A stretch of 64,000 nt of DNA, taken from positions 2,790,001-2,854,000 of the forward strand of contig JAEUWY010000006.1 of NCBI GenBank assembly GCA_022059125.1, read 5' to 3'. The notes beneath the pieces are model-generated. The model was not told the origin of the DNA. It was given only the letters and a program-made list of their open reading frames with translations, and made no database searches. Position 1 is the first letter of the stretch. Every line of letters starts with the position of its first letter. Positions 21,446 to 32,326 of this stretch are shown piece by piece. The translations under genes were made by a program, and so were the position numbers. The stretch comes from Corynespora cassiicola (lineage: Eukaryota; Ascomycota; Dothideomycetes; Pleosporales; Corynesporascaceae).

Positions 21446-22969
21446 CTAGGCTAGCATGGCAACGCTCTTCATGAATCTGTCCATGTCCTTCGTCTTCTCG
21501 TTTTCTTCTTTTTTCAAAAGCATCCCTTGGTCAGTCGCAACGTTCTCAAAGGGGCCTTTTCTCATCCAATGTGACCACTTCTTGATGACTTGGATGCATT
21601 TCTTCGGTGATATCTCAAACCATTCAATATGCTCTTTCAAACACGCTCCACAATCAACTCGTATCCTGCAGTAATCTAGCTCACTGTGGCAGAGAGCTTC
21701 AACACGGGGTGCATTCGGGACTTTCTCCATTTCGTCCTTTGATAGTGGGTATAAGAGTTTTGTCTCCCGGTTGCAATCGAAACCCCAATCTTGGTGCCTT
21801 TTGTCAAGTCTTTTGGTGTATCCGATCTTAACAAGACCTTCATTACCTTCGACTTCGTACAAGTACACATAGCCCTCTATGTGGTGGGTTTTAGCCAAGT
21901 TGCGTGTGGCAACCTTTTTCACTAGATTATAACATTCCTTGAGGTTTGGGACGTCGTCAAGCCTTGGGAGCCTTTGGAAAGGACTGGTGTCAAGATTTGA
22001 AGGCCAAAACTCAGACGGACTATGATAGGACTCGGGAGATAATGAGCGCGTGTCCCTTGGACTCGGGAGCTGTCCATTGGACCAGACAGTCGCTTTAGTG
22101 ATATCAGTGCTCTTGGACACAGCTTCGCTATTAATGGCTTCGGTTTTGGACTTCTCAAGGATGTCGATGATGCTTGATTTCCACGTGCTGACCCTTTTAT
22201 ATCCTTGCTTGTCGATGTGAGAAGGGCAATACATATTCGCCTCAAGTACTCTCAAGAATTTCTCAAGGAATTCTGCATCCTCGTAAACACCTGGCTGTAA
22301 GATTTCGTCGACGGTCTTGCGGCAATTTTGAATCCTTTGGCCGCCGACACTTCGACGGCAGCGCTCTTTCTTCTTGTTTATCCCTATACATCGCTGCTCT
22401 AGTCGAGGAAGCGCCTTTTTAATCTGTTGTTCAATGGTGACAGTGGAGCTGGCAGAGCCTTGGGGGAAGACTTTAGCCCAGAGCTCGAGTCGATCTTCCT
22501 TCGCGTATCCATGATCATGAGACTGGCAATGCGCAAGCATGATTAACGCCTCTAGCTCATCGTCGAGATTTTCGCTTGATTGCGAAAGAGTTGACATTTG
22601 ATCGAGTTGGGAGAAGATTTTGACTTTTCGCTTTTCAGATATTGGTCGCTGACAAGGCTCCCCATCCTGCTTACGGCCACCACAGCGCCAGTCGTCAAGT
22701 TTCATTCTTTTTTTGAGCGTTTCAATAATGAGAGCTTCGGTCTTTGTCTGATCATCGTTTTTCATGGAGGACGCGGAGAGCACGTTGGGGGCGACTGAGG
22801 TAGAAACATAGGACAATTCACCATCTTTATGGGCACCAACTAATATTACGGCTGGGTGCTCTTTGTTTAAATCCTCAAGCTGTGTCAGTGGAGTCACTGA
22901 CGCTGAACTTCTGCACGCATTCTTCCGTGAAGCCGCTGCCCTTTGCGGGTCATCTGTGTTTGAAGACAT
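21446..22969 (-). CDS. GIY-YIG / T5orf172-type domain protein
   Basis: Single-exon frame of 507 residues. The first ~300 residues are polar, with two Cys-rich patches (WRCGGRKQDGEPCQRPI and RCIGINKKKERCRRSV) that resemble small zinc sites. The C-terminal part (about 370-490) is a T5orf172/DUF1766-like GIY-YIG fold: GYVYLYEVEGNEGLVKIGYT, then KRLDKRHQDW, then a VEALCHSELDYCR segment and WFEI. GIY-YIG domains cut or bind DNA; T5orf172 members are common in fungi and phages, and the role here is unknown. The usual GIY and YIG residues read YVY and KIG. The gene is intact, with its start about 100 bp from the edge of the Fot1-type element. Confidence 0.85.
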   Translation of the reverse strand: MSSNTDDPQRAAASRKNACRSSASVTPLTQLEDLNKEHPAVILVGAHKDGELSYVSTSVAPNVLSASSMKNDDQTKTEALIIETLKKRMKLDDWRCGGRKQDGEPCQRPISEKRKVKIFSQLDQMSTLSQSSENLDDELEALIMLAHCQSHDHGYAKEDRLELWAKVFPQGSASSTVTIEQQIKKALPRLEQRCIGINKKKERCRRSVGGQRIQNCRKTVDEILQPGVYEDAEFLEKFLRVLEANMYCPSHIDKQGYKRVSTWKSSIIDILEKSKTEAINSEAVSKSTDITKATVWSNGQLPSPRDTRSLSPESYHSPSEFWPSNLDTSPFQRLPRLDDVPNLKECYNLVKKVATRNLAKTHHIEGYVYLYEVEGNEGLVKIGYTKRLDKRHQDWGFDCNRETKLLYPLSKDEMEKVPNAPRVEALCHSELDYCRIRVDCGACLKEHIEWFEISPKKCIQVIKKWSHWMRKGPFENVATDQGMLLKKEENEKTKDMDRFMKSVAMLA

Positions 22970-23065
22970 GGGAAGTAAAAGGTCGTGCCGTTGATCAAAT
23001 TAAAAGTATCCAATACTTTGTAGAAAACCCAGTAGATGTTAGAATATAGAATGCTAATAAGTGTA

Positions 23066-23108
23066 ACGTGAGCGGCAAACGAGCTGCGCGGGCAAGCGAG
23101 CTGCGCAC
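23066..23108 (+). repeat. Left terminal inverted repeat of the Fot1-type element
   Basis: 43 bp starting ACGTGAGCGG and ending GCAC. It contains two copies of a (G/A)CGAGCTGCGC block that may be transposase-binding sites. Confidence 0.93.
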
Positions 23109-23146
23109 CTCTGCCAAGACCACACCTCTTTATACCTTCCATTACA

Positions 23147-24787
23147 ATGGCCCAACAACCTAATCTTGAATTGCTTTCTCGTGAAGACAGGATTATCCAA
23201 GCTATTCAAGCTATGAAATCTGACGCGTCACTAAGCCAGCGACGTGCTGCTACTGTTTACAACGTGCCTGAAAGCACCCTACGGACGCGACGTGCCAGAA
23301 CAGCTGCCCGACGCGATCTCCATCCCAACTCATCAAAGCTTCAGAGGCACGAAGAGGAGGCAATTATACAGTATATAAGGAAGCTTGATGCACGAGGCTT
23401 CGCCCCTACACTTAGCTACGTACGCGAAATGGCTAACCAACTGCTGGTTGCCCGCGGTGGACACCAAGTTGGAGAAAAATGGGCTAGAAACCTGGTTAAG
23501 CGGAAGCCAGAGATCAAGTCTCAGGTGACTAGACAGCGCGATCACCAAAGAGCTCTATGCAGCAACCCAGCTGTTATTAACCCCTGGTTTGACCTTATAC
23601 GTAACGTCAAAGCTAAGTACGGTATCTTAGACGAAGACACGTACAACTTTGACGAGACTGGCTTTCAGATTGGTATTGGAGGGTCTGTTAAGGTAGTGAC
23701 GGCGTCTGAGAGACGCCTGAAGCCACTTGGAGCCCAGCCTGGCGACAGAGAGTGGGCAACTTTCATTGCTGCTATCAACGCAAAAGGCTGGGTTATCCCA
23801 CCCTTTATTATCTTTAAAGCAAAGCACCACAACCAGGCCTGGTATCACAACAACCCGAAAGATTGGAGGATAAGTATTAGTAACAACAGCTAGACAACGA
23901 ACGGTCTTTCCTGGCTGCAGCACTTTATCCAGCACACAGAGGCAAAGACAGTGGGTAGTCACCGGCTGCTGATCCTTGACGGCCACGAGAGCCACAAGTC
24001 GCTTGCTTTCCAGGATCTATGTGAGGAGAGCAAGATAGTTACCCTCTGCATGCCTCCACACGCCTCCCATATCCTACAGCCACTTGACGTAGGCTGTTTT
24101 GCTCCCTTGAAGCAGGCGTATAAGAAGGAAATCAATGTCTTGGCAAACAGCCACATCAACCATATCGACAAGAAAGCCTTCTTAGCCGCCTTTGCCCAGG
24201 TGTTTGATAAGGCATTTTCAAAGGAAAATATTCTATCAAGCTTCCAAGCAACTGGCTTGGTTCCACTAGACCCAGAAGTGGTGGTATCAAAGCTAGAAGT
24301 GAAGCCTTTTACACCGCCACCACCTCCAACGGCACCTACTACCTGGCAGCCAAAAACACCAAGCAGCGCATGGGAGATAGAGGCCCAAACTACGCTTATT
24401 ATTAAGAGGATTCGTGACCATAAGAGCTCATCACCTGATTCGATTATTGAGATGGTGCTGCAGTCTAAGAAAGGGTCAACAATAAAGGTGCATTCACATA
24501 AGTTACTTGAAGCTAGAATAGCTAGTCTTGAACAGGCAAATCGAGCTGCAAGTGAGCGAAAAAAGCGTAAAAGAAAGCGGATTCAGAAGGGTGGGACCTT
24601 ATCCCAGGCAGAGGCACAGGAAATAGTCACCCAGAGGGATGTTGAGATCCAGCTTGAGGTAGAGAGACGTGAGGAGAGGGTGCGCACAGGTGCTAGCAGT
24701 AGAGGTCTTCCCCACTGCAGAGGGTGTGGTGAGGCAGGACACAACAAGCGCACATGCAAGAAGAAGACAGTGAACGTAGAGGATTAA
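23147..24787 (+). pseudogene. Fot1/pogo transposase with one nonsense codon
   Basis: 547 codons in one frame, interrupted only by TAG at 23891-23893. The N-terminus has a psq/Tc5-type helix-turn-helix pair (LSQRRAATVYNVPESTLR; GEKWARNLVKRKPEI). The catalytic aspartates lie in YNFDETGF, LLILDGHESH and LQPLDVGCF (a DDD-type triad). The C-terminus has a CCHC knuckle (CRGCGEAGHNKRTC). The stop falls where the family has tryptophan in a WTTN-like motif. TGG to TAG is CpA to TpA on the other strand, as RIP would produce. Without suppression the product ends before the second aspartate, so this copy is not autonomous, although its ends remain good substrates. Confidence 0.92.
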
Positions 24788-24862
24788 TATAAGCTACTAA
24801 GCGCTACAACAGCTTATTGTGGTGTTGAGTTATTAACGTGCAAAAGTAAAGTACTGCATTTA

Positions 24863-24905
24863 GTGCGCAGCTCGCTTGCCCGCGCAGCTCGCTTGCCGCT
24901 CACGT
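24863..24905 (-). repeat. Right terminal inverted repeat of the Fot1-type element
   Basis: Reverse complement of the left repeat with one difference in 43 bp, followed by TA. Confidence 0.93.
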
Positions 24906-24949
24906 TAAGTATCTAAGAATGCTTAGCGAACATGCCATAGGAACATAGC

Positions 24950-25817
24950 AATATTCCTTCTCAAAATGTCCCTTCTACATGAAGATTAGTTATTAAGGAA
25001 TTACGAGGAGGAGGTGGGGCTACTTGGTGGGTACTACTGTACGGCCGGAACGATATTTGCCAAGAAATATAGACGTTTTACGAACGCCCACTAGTACTCC
25101 TTTGGTGCAGGCTTGATTCCAAACCCCCGACAATACTCCCGAGCTAGAAGTGACTTTCAGAGTCTTAGTTGTTAGTAGGGTACAATTCGGCTCACAATAC
25201 CAGCTCATAACGAATCCTTAACCTTTCCGACCAGTTAGCTGGCTTAAAAACGCTTTGAAGATTCAATTTAAAAATCCGCCATGCAAAGTCGTTTCTCGTA
25301 TTGGTAATCCTAGCGGAATAGAGGAAGACTTGCCCAGCACTTCGACGTTGTTCACGTCATACTGAGTCTTGGTATCAATCTGGAGCTAGGTATATAGAGA
25401 AGGGGATTCACTGCAACATCAAGAATCATCGCTACAACTCCATCGTCTCTAGTTCCTAACGGCCCCAAATACATGATGAAGTACTTCACCGTTTTCCTCG
25501 CTCTCGCAGCTCCTATGCTATCCACCGCAGCTCCTGCTGCTGAGCCTGTTGCCGATGTTACCCCCGCGCCTATCAGCATCCTTGAAGAGCGTGCATGCCA
25601 CTTCAACGCTACCAACATTGGCACCTGGCAAGAATTCGGTCTGACTCGCCGTCGCACCCATTCTTCCTCCAACCCTGAGAATTTGAACAACAACTTCCGC
25701 GACTCTTTCCGTGGGAGTGAGTCAACCCAAAACAGTCACGTAAAGTAACAGATCAGCTAATCCGATTGAACAGGAGCCATAGCAAACGCCGGAAGCAATG
25801 TTCAGGCTTGGAACGAT
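24950..25817 (+). repeat. Segmental duplication, copy B
   Basis: Inverted partner of 7947-8803. Here the secreted-protein gene continues past the breakpoint and is complete, so B represents the ancestral arrangement. The left edge (AATATTC) coincides with the position where copy A carries the pogo-type end. Confidence 0.9.
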
Positions 25818-25940
25818 GCCGGTGGTTGGTTCATCGACAGCAGCTGGGTCTTGGGCGCAGGAGGTGACGACGCCTACTTCCGCACGCTCAACGGTGCAAG
25901 GTCCGAGATCATCCAGCGTTATGGCTGCTCGACTGGTTAA
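25473..25940 (+). CDS. Small secreted protein, intact copy
   Basis: Exon 1 (25473-25716) and exon 2 (25774-25940) join across a 57 bp GTGAGT...AACAG intron to give 136 residues. A signal peptide is clear (MMKYFTVFLALAAPMLSTAA). A pro-like acidic stretch (PAAEPVADVTPAPIS) follows. The mature part has just two cysteines (in ERACHF and RYGCSTG), one near each end, suggesting a single disulphide. The segment NVQAWNDAGGWFIDSSWV is aromatic-rich. I do not recognise the family; size, secretion and duplication next to transposons make an effector-like role possible, which is inference only. The second copy at 7897-8283 is truncated. Confidence 0.82.
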
Positions 25941-27079
25941 GTAATCTGCAGGCGTGCAGTGTCGAGAATGGGGAAGGTTAGGAGGCGTTGAAAACGAGAG
26001 GGTTGTAAAATCAGAGAGGGGAGTCCGTTACTGTCTTTTGATTGAGAAACTCTTCGATAGAAAGGCCTCAGTGTGTAGATTGTCTCAGAAAGCCTGCTCT
26101 CTCTTACCAGCCTGCAAAATGTAGATGAATCCATGGTTTTTCTCTGAGCATTACAAAGCTCAAGTAGTGAAACGAAGGAGGCCAATATCCTCTCCCCCAA
26201 CTTATCTGTCACACCACTCCATGAGCATTGAATGTGCCTACGAGTTGAGCAGGCGAATTTAGTATTAAAACGGGAGAGAAATTCTGGAAGGAAATGTTTG
26301 CGCGCAGTAGGGAAAGAGGTTCTCGCACTTACGATAGTACCAATGGCAATCTAAGATCTATGCGACAGTGTTCGTACAAAATTCAATCAAACTTGAAGCA
26401 ACAAATACGAGAGGCATACTTGCAGAGGACATAATCCATAATAATAATAAAAAAAGTAAGCAACGCAAGGTGCATAGGGGGTGGCAAATCGCCACCGAGA
26501 GTAGGGAGGACGGCTGGCGCATTCCAGCCCGGACCTTGTGATGAAGATATTGAAACTTCCGGGTGGAAAAGGAAAAAGAGATGAGATCATTGCTTATGCG
26601 AACCGATAAGCATCGGCCTAGATAGCCGTTGCGGTTTTTGGGGCTTGCAAAGCGCGTGCAACATCATCTGCAGTTAGCCAAAAGCCACTGGACTTGCTCC
26701 ACTGACTGTTTCCTAATGGGAATGATCATGAATTCCAGAGGCATTTCGATTTATACTATTGGAGTGTACAGCTACGCAAAAAAAAAAAAAACAATAAGTC
26801 CATATGAGTCCATTACAAGCTGTGCTCCTCTCAATTATCGCGGTGCGATCGGATAACCCCCGAAGAAGAACGCGACATCCAACCTCATACCAAAAATAAA
26901 ATTTGGCCAGTGGAGGCTTCTAATAGACTATGGAAGCCACAGTAATACCCGAAATACCCGCTTCCCGCCGCATTTCCATCACATGCACCGATGTTATCAT
27001 CTCAATCTGGACTGTATATCTGAGCTTTGTCCTCCCTGACACTCCCATCAGATCGCTATTTCCTGATGGCTAACACATC
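25941..27079. other. Intergenic with poly-A run and a dispersed motif copy
   Basis: No gene seen. It holds one copy of the five-copy dispersed motif (26478-26545) and a poly-A run near 26778-26791. Confidence 0.5.
26478..26545 (+). repeat. Dispersed hairpin-plus-GC motif, copy 1
   Basis: GGTGGCAAATCGCCACC hairpin, then AGGGAGGACGG and CAGCCCGGACCTTGTG. Shared with copies at 34776, 42265, 45376 and 49368. Downstream sequence is unrelated to the others. Confidence 0.6.
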
Positions 27080-29374
27080 TCAGATATCAGGTATGTCTCC
27101 GCCTACAATTGCTCCATACGTTCTCAGAGCAACCTGATAGACCCTTGCTGACAAAGGATCCTCCATTGAACGTATCCATCGTAGTAACTTGCTGGCATAA
27201 CGTATAAGCAAGTTTCTATCGTGGGAATTGCATGGGAAAGATGAGAAGCCTAACGAAAAGATTGAAAATGCTTGCATTAGGGGATGAAAAACGCTCCACC
27301 ATGGCCCGTATTCATACAAGAGGAGGGGGTTAGGCTGGTCCGGTAGCAGATCGGCAATGGCCTTGGCTGATTCAATGCAAGCGATCGCTGTGCGGTGAAC
27401 GAAAGGCCTCGATGTTTCCTTTTCGTCACCTTCTCCAGTAGAAATATCATGGCCTCCAAGACACGGGCGTGTCATCAGGATCTTGGTGCTGTAGAAATGA
27501 AACCCTAAGAGCAGACGCTGCCGGAAAAAAGCTTGCGACTTGTTAGAGGTGCGTAAGCCATGGACCTGAAAATTGAACTGAGGAGGCAGTGACGCAATCC
27601 AATGATCGAGAAGTTGACCAAAGTGCGAGAAGCTCCCCTCGATCTCATCTGACGATAAAACCATGGTTCCTGGCGTATAGAGAGAAGAGAGAATATCTTG
27701 CATTATTACTCCAATTCGAGCGACAGCTTTGAAATAAGAGTCTGAGGCTGGTTCATTTTTGCCGTTATGACTGAGAGAAAAGGATCGATCTAATTTGGGA
27801 CTTGGCGAGAGAGCCAGATTAGCAACCAGTGGTGATGAAGCCGATGGCATCATGGTGTAGGTTTCTGCTGCATTGACACCTGTTGGGCTCTGTTCTTTTG
27901 ACAGAGTCTCAGGCAAAGGAACAGAGCAGCGTGAATGAACTATAATGCTCGGACGTCCCGTGACGGCGCTGAGTAGACATTCGAGTGAATGTAAACTCCA
28001 CCATATGTGCACCAACATTTCCCGTTTCGCATCTGTAGCCGATGGGTCTTCGTTGCGAACGTGGAGGCCTAGCGAGTACGCGAGACGCAGTGCCACGCCT
28101 ACAATTACCCACGCACTTATGGCGTGTTGTCAGTAATCATCCAAAACAACTGTGATCTTGGCGTTATTGAATAGACGTGCCGTTTCCACTTACCGGCTTA
28201 CTTGTCCAACTGAGGTATAATAAAAGGCTAAAAGTCCTTGGAATTGGATCTGTGATATGTCTGGATGTGCTGTAAGGTCATCCTCAGACAGACTAAGTTT
28301 TCTGGCTCGAGCCTGGTAAATGATGTGGTATTGCTTGTGGCCACGCCAGCTTGCCTTGATCAGGTGAGAGTATCTTGCACCGATGGCAAAGATGAGATTT
28401 AGTATGGCCTGCCATCGCGTGCTCACATTAGGTGCATCGCCGGCTCTCGGTTTTTCCAAGCATTCACGGACTTGATCCCCAAACAACTTCCTCGGCAAAA
28501 TGGGGAATGAGTCGTGAACCGTGGTCATGTAACATCCTATAAGGCGCTCGGCTAATTCGGAGGTCGGGATGTCGTATGAAGTTATATGAGGGTCGAAATC
28601 GATATGCTCCGTGTCATTGTAAAACCAGAAGATTTTTACTAGACCGATTTCTTCCTCTATACGGGATACTCGCTGCTCATCCCTGACTTGTGATACGGCG
28701 GCTCGAATCCACTGAACCTCCGAGCTCTTTCCCACAAACCCAGTCGCTCGCGCTTCTTCATCTTTGAATATGTCTTCATCAACAAGATCCAGTCGTCCAC
28801 TGTTAAGCAGGTTCATTAGCTCGTAGGATGACGACTCGTGCGCCACGGAGTCAGCAGGAGAGTTTTCTTTCAGGTTGTCTGCACCGGAGGGTAAATGCTT
28901 TCGCAGCGCGCCAGGGATATCTTCTTCAGCCTACGCAAGTGTTAGTGGTGAATTATTCCAGCGCTACTGATTGACATGACAGGCGCACAGCAGCTAGCAA
29001 ACCAGTGATCGTAGCACTATCCTCAGCATTGGTGCGGCCCTTCAGTTCATTCAGCACATCCACCATTTGCACGCACCGCTCAGTGATTCTAAGTGATTCG
29101 TCAGTAACTATTGCGAAGGGCGAAAGGAGTTTAGCGAGGCTTACGCCTGAAGTCGGTCCTTCCTTCGCATTACATATACGCACTTTCGGCCCGCTGCTGC
29201 ACACTGCCGGCATAGTGGAGCGTCGCCGGAGCACCTTATCTTGTGACTTCGGCATCGCATACACGCGCGTGCGACGCGTCGCCTGTTTTTGACATCCTGC
29301 ACTGAACCAGACTGCTCCAGGCGTGGGATAGCGACTTTTCCCGCAGTTGTATGGTTCGGGCGGTTAGATAGCAT
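27080..29374 (-). CDS. Zn2Cys6 transcription factor with fungal-specific middle domain
   Basis: Four exons (29374-29145, 29088-28989, 28930-28194, 28115-27080) encode 700 residues in frame throughout. The Zn2Cys6 cluster lies near residues 36-65 (ACMRCRSHKIRCSGDAPLC, RQCAAAGRKC), preceded by a basic RRR. The fungal transcription-factor domain follows: LIGCYMTTVHDSFPILPR, LNLIFAIGARYSHL, GLLAFYYTSVGQVSR, then VALRLAYSLGLHVR and MLVHIWWSLHSLECLLSAVTGRPS. Intron 3 (28193-28116) was placed so that SR joins AWVIVGVALRLA, as in the family. These regulators bind CGG half-sites in the nucleus, often next to the genes they control. No metabolic cluster is visible here, so the target is unknown. Confidence 0.9.
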
Positions 29375-30024
29375 AGCTAACGGTCACACATCTGCTCACG
29401 CGAAGAGCCGTTTTGATGAAGTATGGAGAGCTTCATCGACTGACGAACCGGAAGATTGATAGACGATGACCCAACAGAAGAGCCATGATTAGCCCATTTC
29501 GAAGGGTCGGCTTTCAGACCAATCAGAAGCATAGCCGGGCTCCTCCGAGTGGACGTTGAGGCAAGCCCGAAAGCCATGACATCATAGCCTCCAGTTTAGT
29601 CGCACAAAAGAACACCAGAGGGCTGGCCGTATGTTACACTGCATTGCAAAGTTATACAAGGTTGTCATGGGGGTTCATGTAGTTTGGATGTTGGCTGCGG
29701 GTTGGTTGTTAACTAAGCGGTGCTTCGTGACTGCCAAGGCCAAAGCTATGTCTACCCTATGTTAATCCAAAAGCTACTGCCACCCTCACACAAGCTTACC
29801 GTATCCCTTGTTCTGTATCCATAGATTTCAATGTGACACCTGCAACGGAGCCCTATTTCTGCGCTCCAAATCCCAAGAATTCTCAAGATCAAGCGTAACT
29901 TGTATTTTAATAGGCGATTCGTTCAAACTAGGCTAGAGAGTCTTCTGTCGCCGTAGCCGACAGGCTCCTCTATTCTATTTTTTGAACCAAGGCTTATCTA
30001 CTTTCGTTCGCACTGGCATACCTT
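29375..30024. other. Intergenic
   Basis: It should contain the promoter of the Zn2Cys6 gene and the 3' UTR of the secreted protein gene. Nothing else recognised. Confidence 0.4.
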
Positions 30025-30276
30025 CTAGAGTGTTGGAGCCAATAGAGTCGCTGCACATGCAGAATAACAAGTACCGAAGGCCGCGTTACAAGCAATAATC
30101 GTGGGCGGAGCAGACGCTCCTAACGTTGCTCCCCAGGTGAAGCCCGCCGCCGAATAGCACGCCATCACGACAGTAGCACAGCCTGCCTGGCAAATCCCAT
30201 AAGCTGCCGGTCCAGCAGAAACAGCTGAAGATAGTGCTAAGCACACTATGATTGTGGCAGGAAAAGAGGAATGCAT
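30025..30276 (-). CDS. Small six-cysteine secreted protein
   Basis: 83 residues, single exon. The signal peptide runs to about Ala21 (IIVCLALSSAVSA|GP). The mature ~62-residue peptide is Ala/Gly-rich and has six cysteines spaced C-x3-C-x6-C-x22-C-x6-C-x3-C, a mirror-symmetric pattern that suggests a disulphide-pinned helical hairpin. It resembles the widespread fungal small proteins often labelled zygote-specific-like (GPAAYGICQAGC, ACNAAFGTCYSAC), whose function is not established. Apparently intact. Confidence 0.8.
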   Translation of the reverse strand: MHSSFPATIIVCLALSSAVSAGPAAYGICQAGCATVVMACYSAAGFTWGATLGASAPPTIIACNAAFGTCYSACAATLLAPTL

Positions 30277-31573
30277 TATGTACGATGTGTCAGTTCAGGC
30301 TGCATGTTTAGGACAAGAGTTGATGCTACGAACTTGTGTTTAACAGGTTTCTGGCCTTTCGTCTTTTTTTCTCTCTATAGATTGATTCAAGGATAGACTT
30401 GGAGGAAACTGGAGTAAGGAAGTTGATGTTTCTTTACGGCTCGGAACGGAAAACTATTAATGTCTAATGTGTAGCGATATGTTATCAGTGCAATGCGTTT
30501 TACGCAATGAAATTAGTTAAAAGTAGATGAATACATGGTAGGGGTCCAAGATGAATTGCGTTTCAGCTGCTATGATCGGTGTGGGCGTACGACCAGTTAG
30601 AGACAACTGTGTTGCTTTTTATAAATTGCCTGCGTAGCCTTGATTACCCACTGAGCTGAATGAGCATCATAGAGAGGTTTAGATATGCAACCTTACCTAC
30701 TCTATCAGTGATCCTAGAAAAATTGAAATGGAATCTGAAAATTTTCTCTTCCTTCGACCAGGATGTATTGTTGTTGCAACAAATTCTCTAAAACCGATGT
30801 CACATACGACCAATTTTTTTAAAGAGATGCATAACAAGATGGGGTGCCATATTTGGGTATACCATCTGACATTTAAGCCGTCTCATCTTCTAAACATGAG
30901 AAAGGAGCGCTACTCATAGTCAGCAGAGCCAATTTAGGACTGAGAGGGTTTCCATCCCCTTGATCTGGCTTGCCAATAACCTTGAGATGCAAATACATGA
31001 TTAAGTTTAGCCCTATAATTTGCCCCAGGTCTATTAAAATGTCTCGCCACATCAAACTTGATGTAGTGAAGTGATCTTAGCATCACAGGAAGCAAGTTAT
31101 TCGTTCTGATCATGTGTTAGCGTCAATTATTACTTTTAGTTTTTTGTTGAGAAGGGTATACATTGGGACTTAATATAGAATATGCGTATCATGTGATATC
31201 CAATTAGCTTTTAGTAGTCAATAAGTGCTGAGCGGTCTGGTCGGTGAGGCCTTCACATGAATCAGCCCAAGCAATCATACGCGACCACGTACACCATCTT
31301 CACGAGTGGCTGCATTCTAGACAATCTGTTCTAGCCTCTTTGTCTGTCTAATGGCAAAGTTTTTTGCTGGGATGACGTATTGAGGCGCATGGCTAACTCT
31401 CGCTCAGAAAATGGCGCCTCAAGAGTAACTAGACGAATCAACTGTGTAGAAAGGTGAATTGAGAGATTGGCAATGTTTTTTTATAAATGGTGCGAACCAC
31501 CGTCATGGCATTGATTAGTACCCGGTAAACTGAAACCAGACTCGACAATTTCGTGCATATCGTTATTCGAAAA
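30277..31573. other. Gene-free stretch
   Basis: Short frames only. I see nothing convincing on either strand. Confidence 0.4.
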
Positions 31574-32326
31574 ATGAGCTTGGCCAATATTCCCCACAGC
31601 CTTGTCGATACAGAGCCAAGAATAATATCCCTCATTGGAGAGCTCCAAAACCTTCCAAGAGACTCCCCTTCTCTTTATATCGACCTTGAAGGGATACGGC
31701 TGTCCCGTCATGGAAGCATCTCGCTCGTCACTATTTTTGTGCAGCCACATAATTTCGTTTATCTTGTCGATGTACACAAACTTCAGGCCGCTGCATTCAA
31801 CACTACCATAACCGATGGGATTAGTCTGAAAACTGTCCTAGAGTCTCCTAGCATTATCAAAGTATTTTATGACCTCCGGAATGACTCTGATGCTCTACAT
31901 CACCATTTTGGCATTCAACTTTGCGGTGTTGAGGACATACAACTGATGGAAAACGCAGCACGTCCGGCATTTCAGCGTCGCTACGTAAATGGATTGGATC
32001 GGTGCATCACCTATGACGCACCGATATCGTTGGCTGAGAAGCAAGAATGGAAGTCTACCAAGGAAATCGGTCTGAAACTTTTCCATCCAGCTAAAGGTGG
32101 ATCATATGACGTTTTCAATGAGCGACCACTCAACGCAGATGTCGAGAAGTATTGTGTTGTTGACGTCCAGTTCCTGCCACTACTGCGAAATCTGTATTGG
32201 GGAAGGCTCAATAGTATGTGGAAAAAGAAGGTGGCGGAGGAAACCGAGAAACGTGTACAGGAATCACAAGCCCCTAGTTATCAGCCTCATTCGGAGAACA
32301 AGAAGTTTGGACCTTGGGGGAAATGA
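31574..32326 (+). CDS. 3'-5' exonuclease (DEDD, RNase D-like)
   Basis: 250 residues from the ATG before SLANIPHSLV. Exonuclease motifs are in order: SLYIDLEGIRLSRHG (DxE, motif I), FYDLRNDSDALHHHFGI (motif II Asp), and ADVEKYCVVDVQFLPLL (motif III, with the final Asp). The C-terminus is Lys/Glu-rich (WKKKVAEETEKR). The family removes nucleotides from 3' ends of RNA or DNA. Fungi have many standalone copies whose substrates are unknown. The gene is intact, with no obvious operon-like partner. A truncated copy is fused to a secreted-protein gene at 7610-7946. Confidence 0.88.
   Translation: MSLANIPHSLVDTEPRIISLIGELQNLPRDSPSLYIDLEGIRLSRHGSISLVTIFVQPHNFVYLVDVHKLQAAAFNTTITDGISLKTVLESPSIIKVFYDLRNDSDALHHHFGIQLCGVEDIQLMENAARPAFQRRYVNGLDRCITYDAPISLAEKQEWKSTKEIGLKLFHPAKGGSYDVFNERPLNADVEKYCVVDVQFLPLLRNLYWGRLNSMWKKKVAEETEKRVQESQAPSYQPHSENKKFGPWGK

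Larger units (their letters stand above)
23066..24905 (+). mobile_element. pogo/Fot1-type DNA transposon
   Basis: The element is 1840 bp, bounded by TA on both sides (23064-23065 and 24906-24907), the target duplication of Tc1/mariner elements. Inverted repeats of 43 bp differ at one position. Inside is one long transposase frame with a single premature TAG. The element sits about 45 bp from the end of duplicated segment B. Confidence 0.95.
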
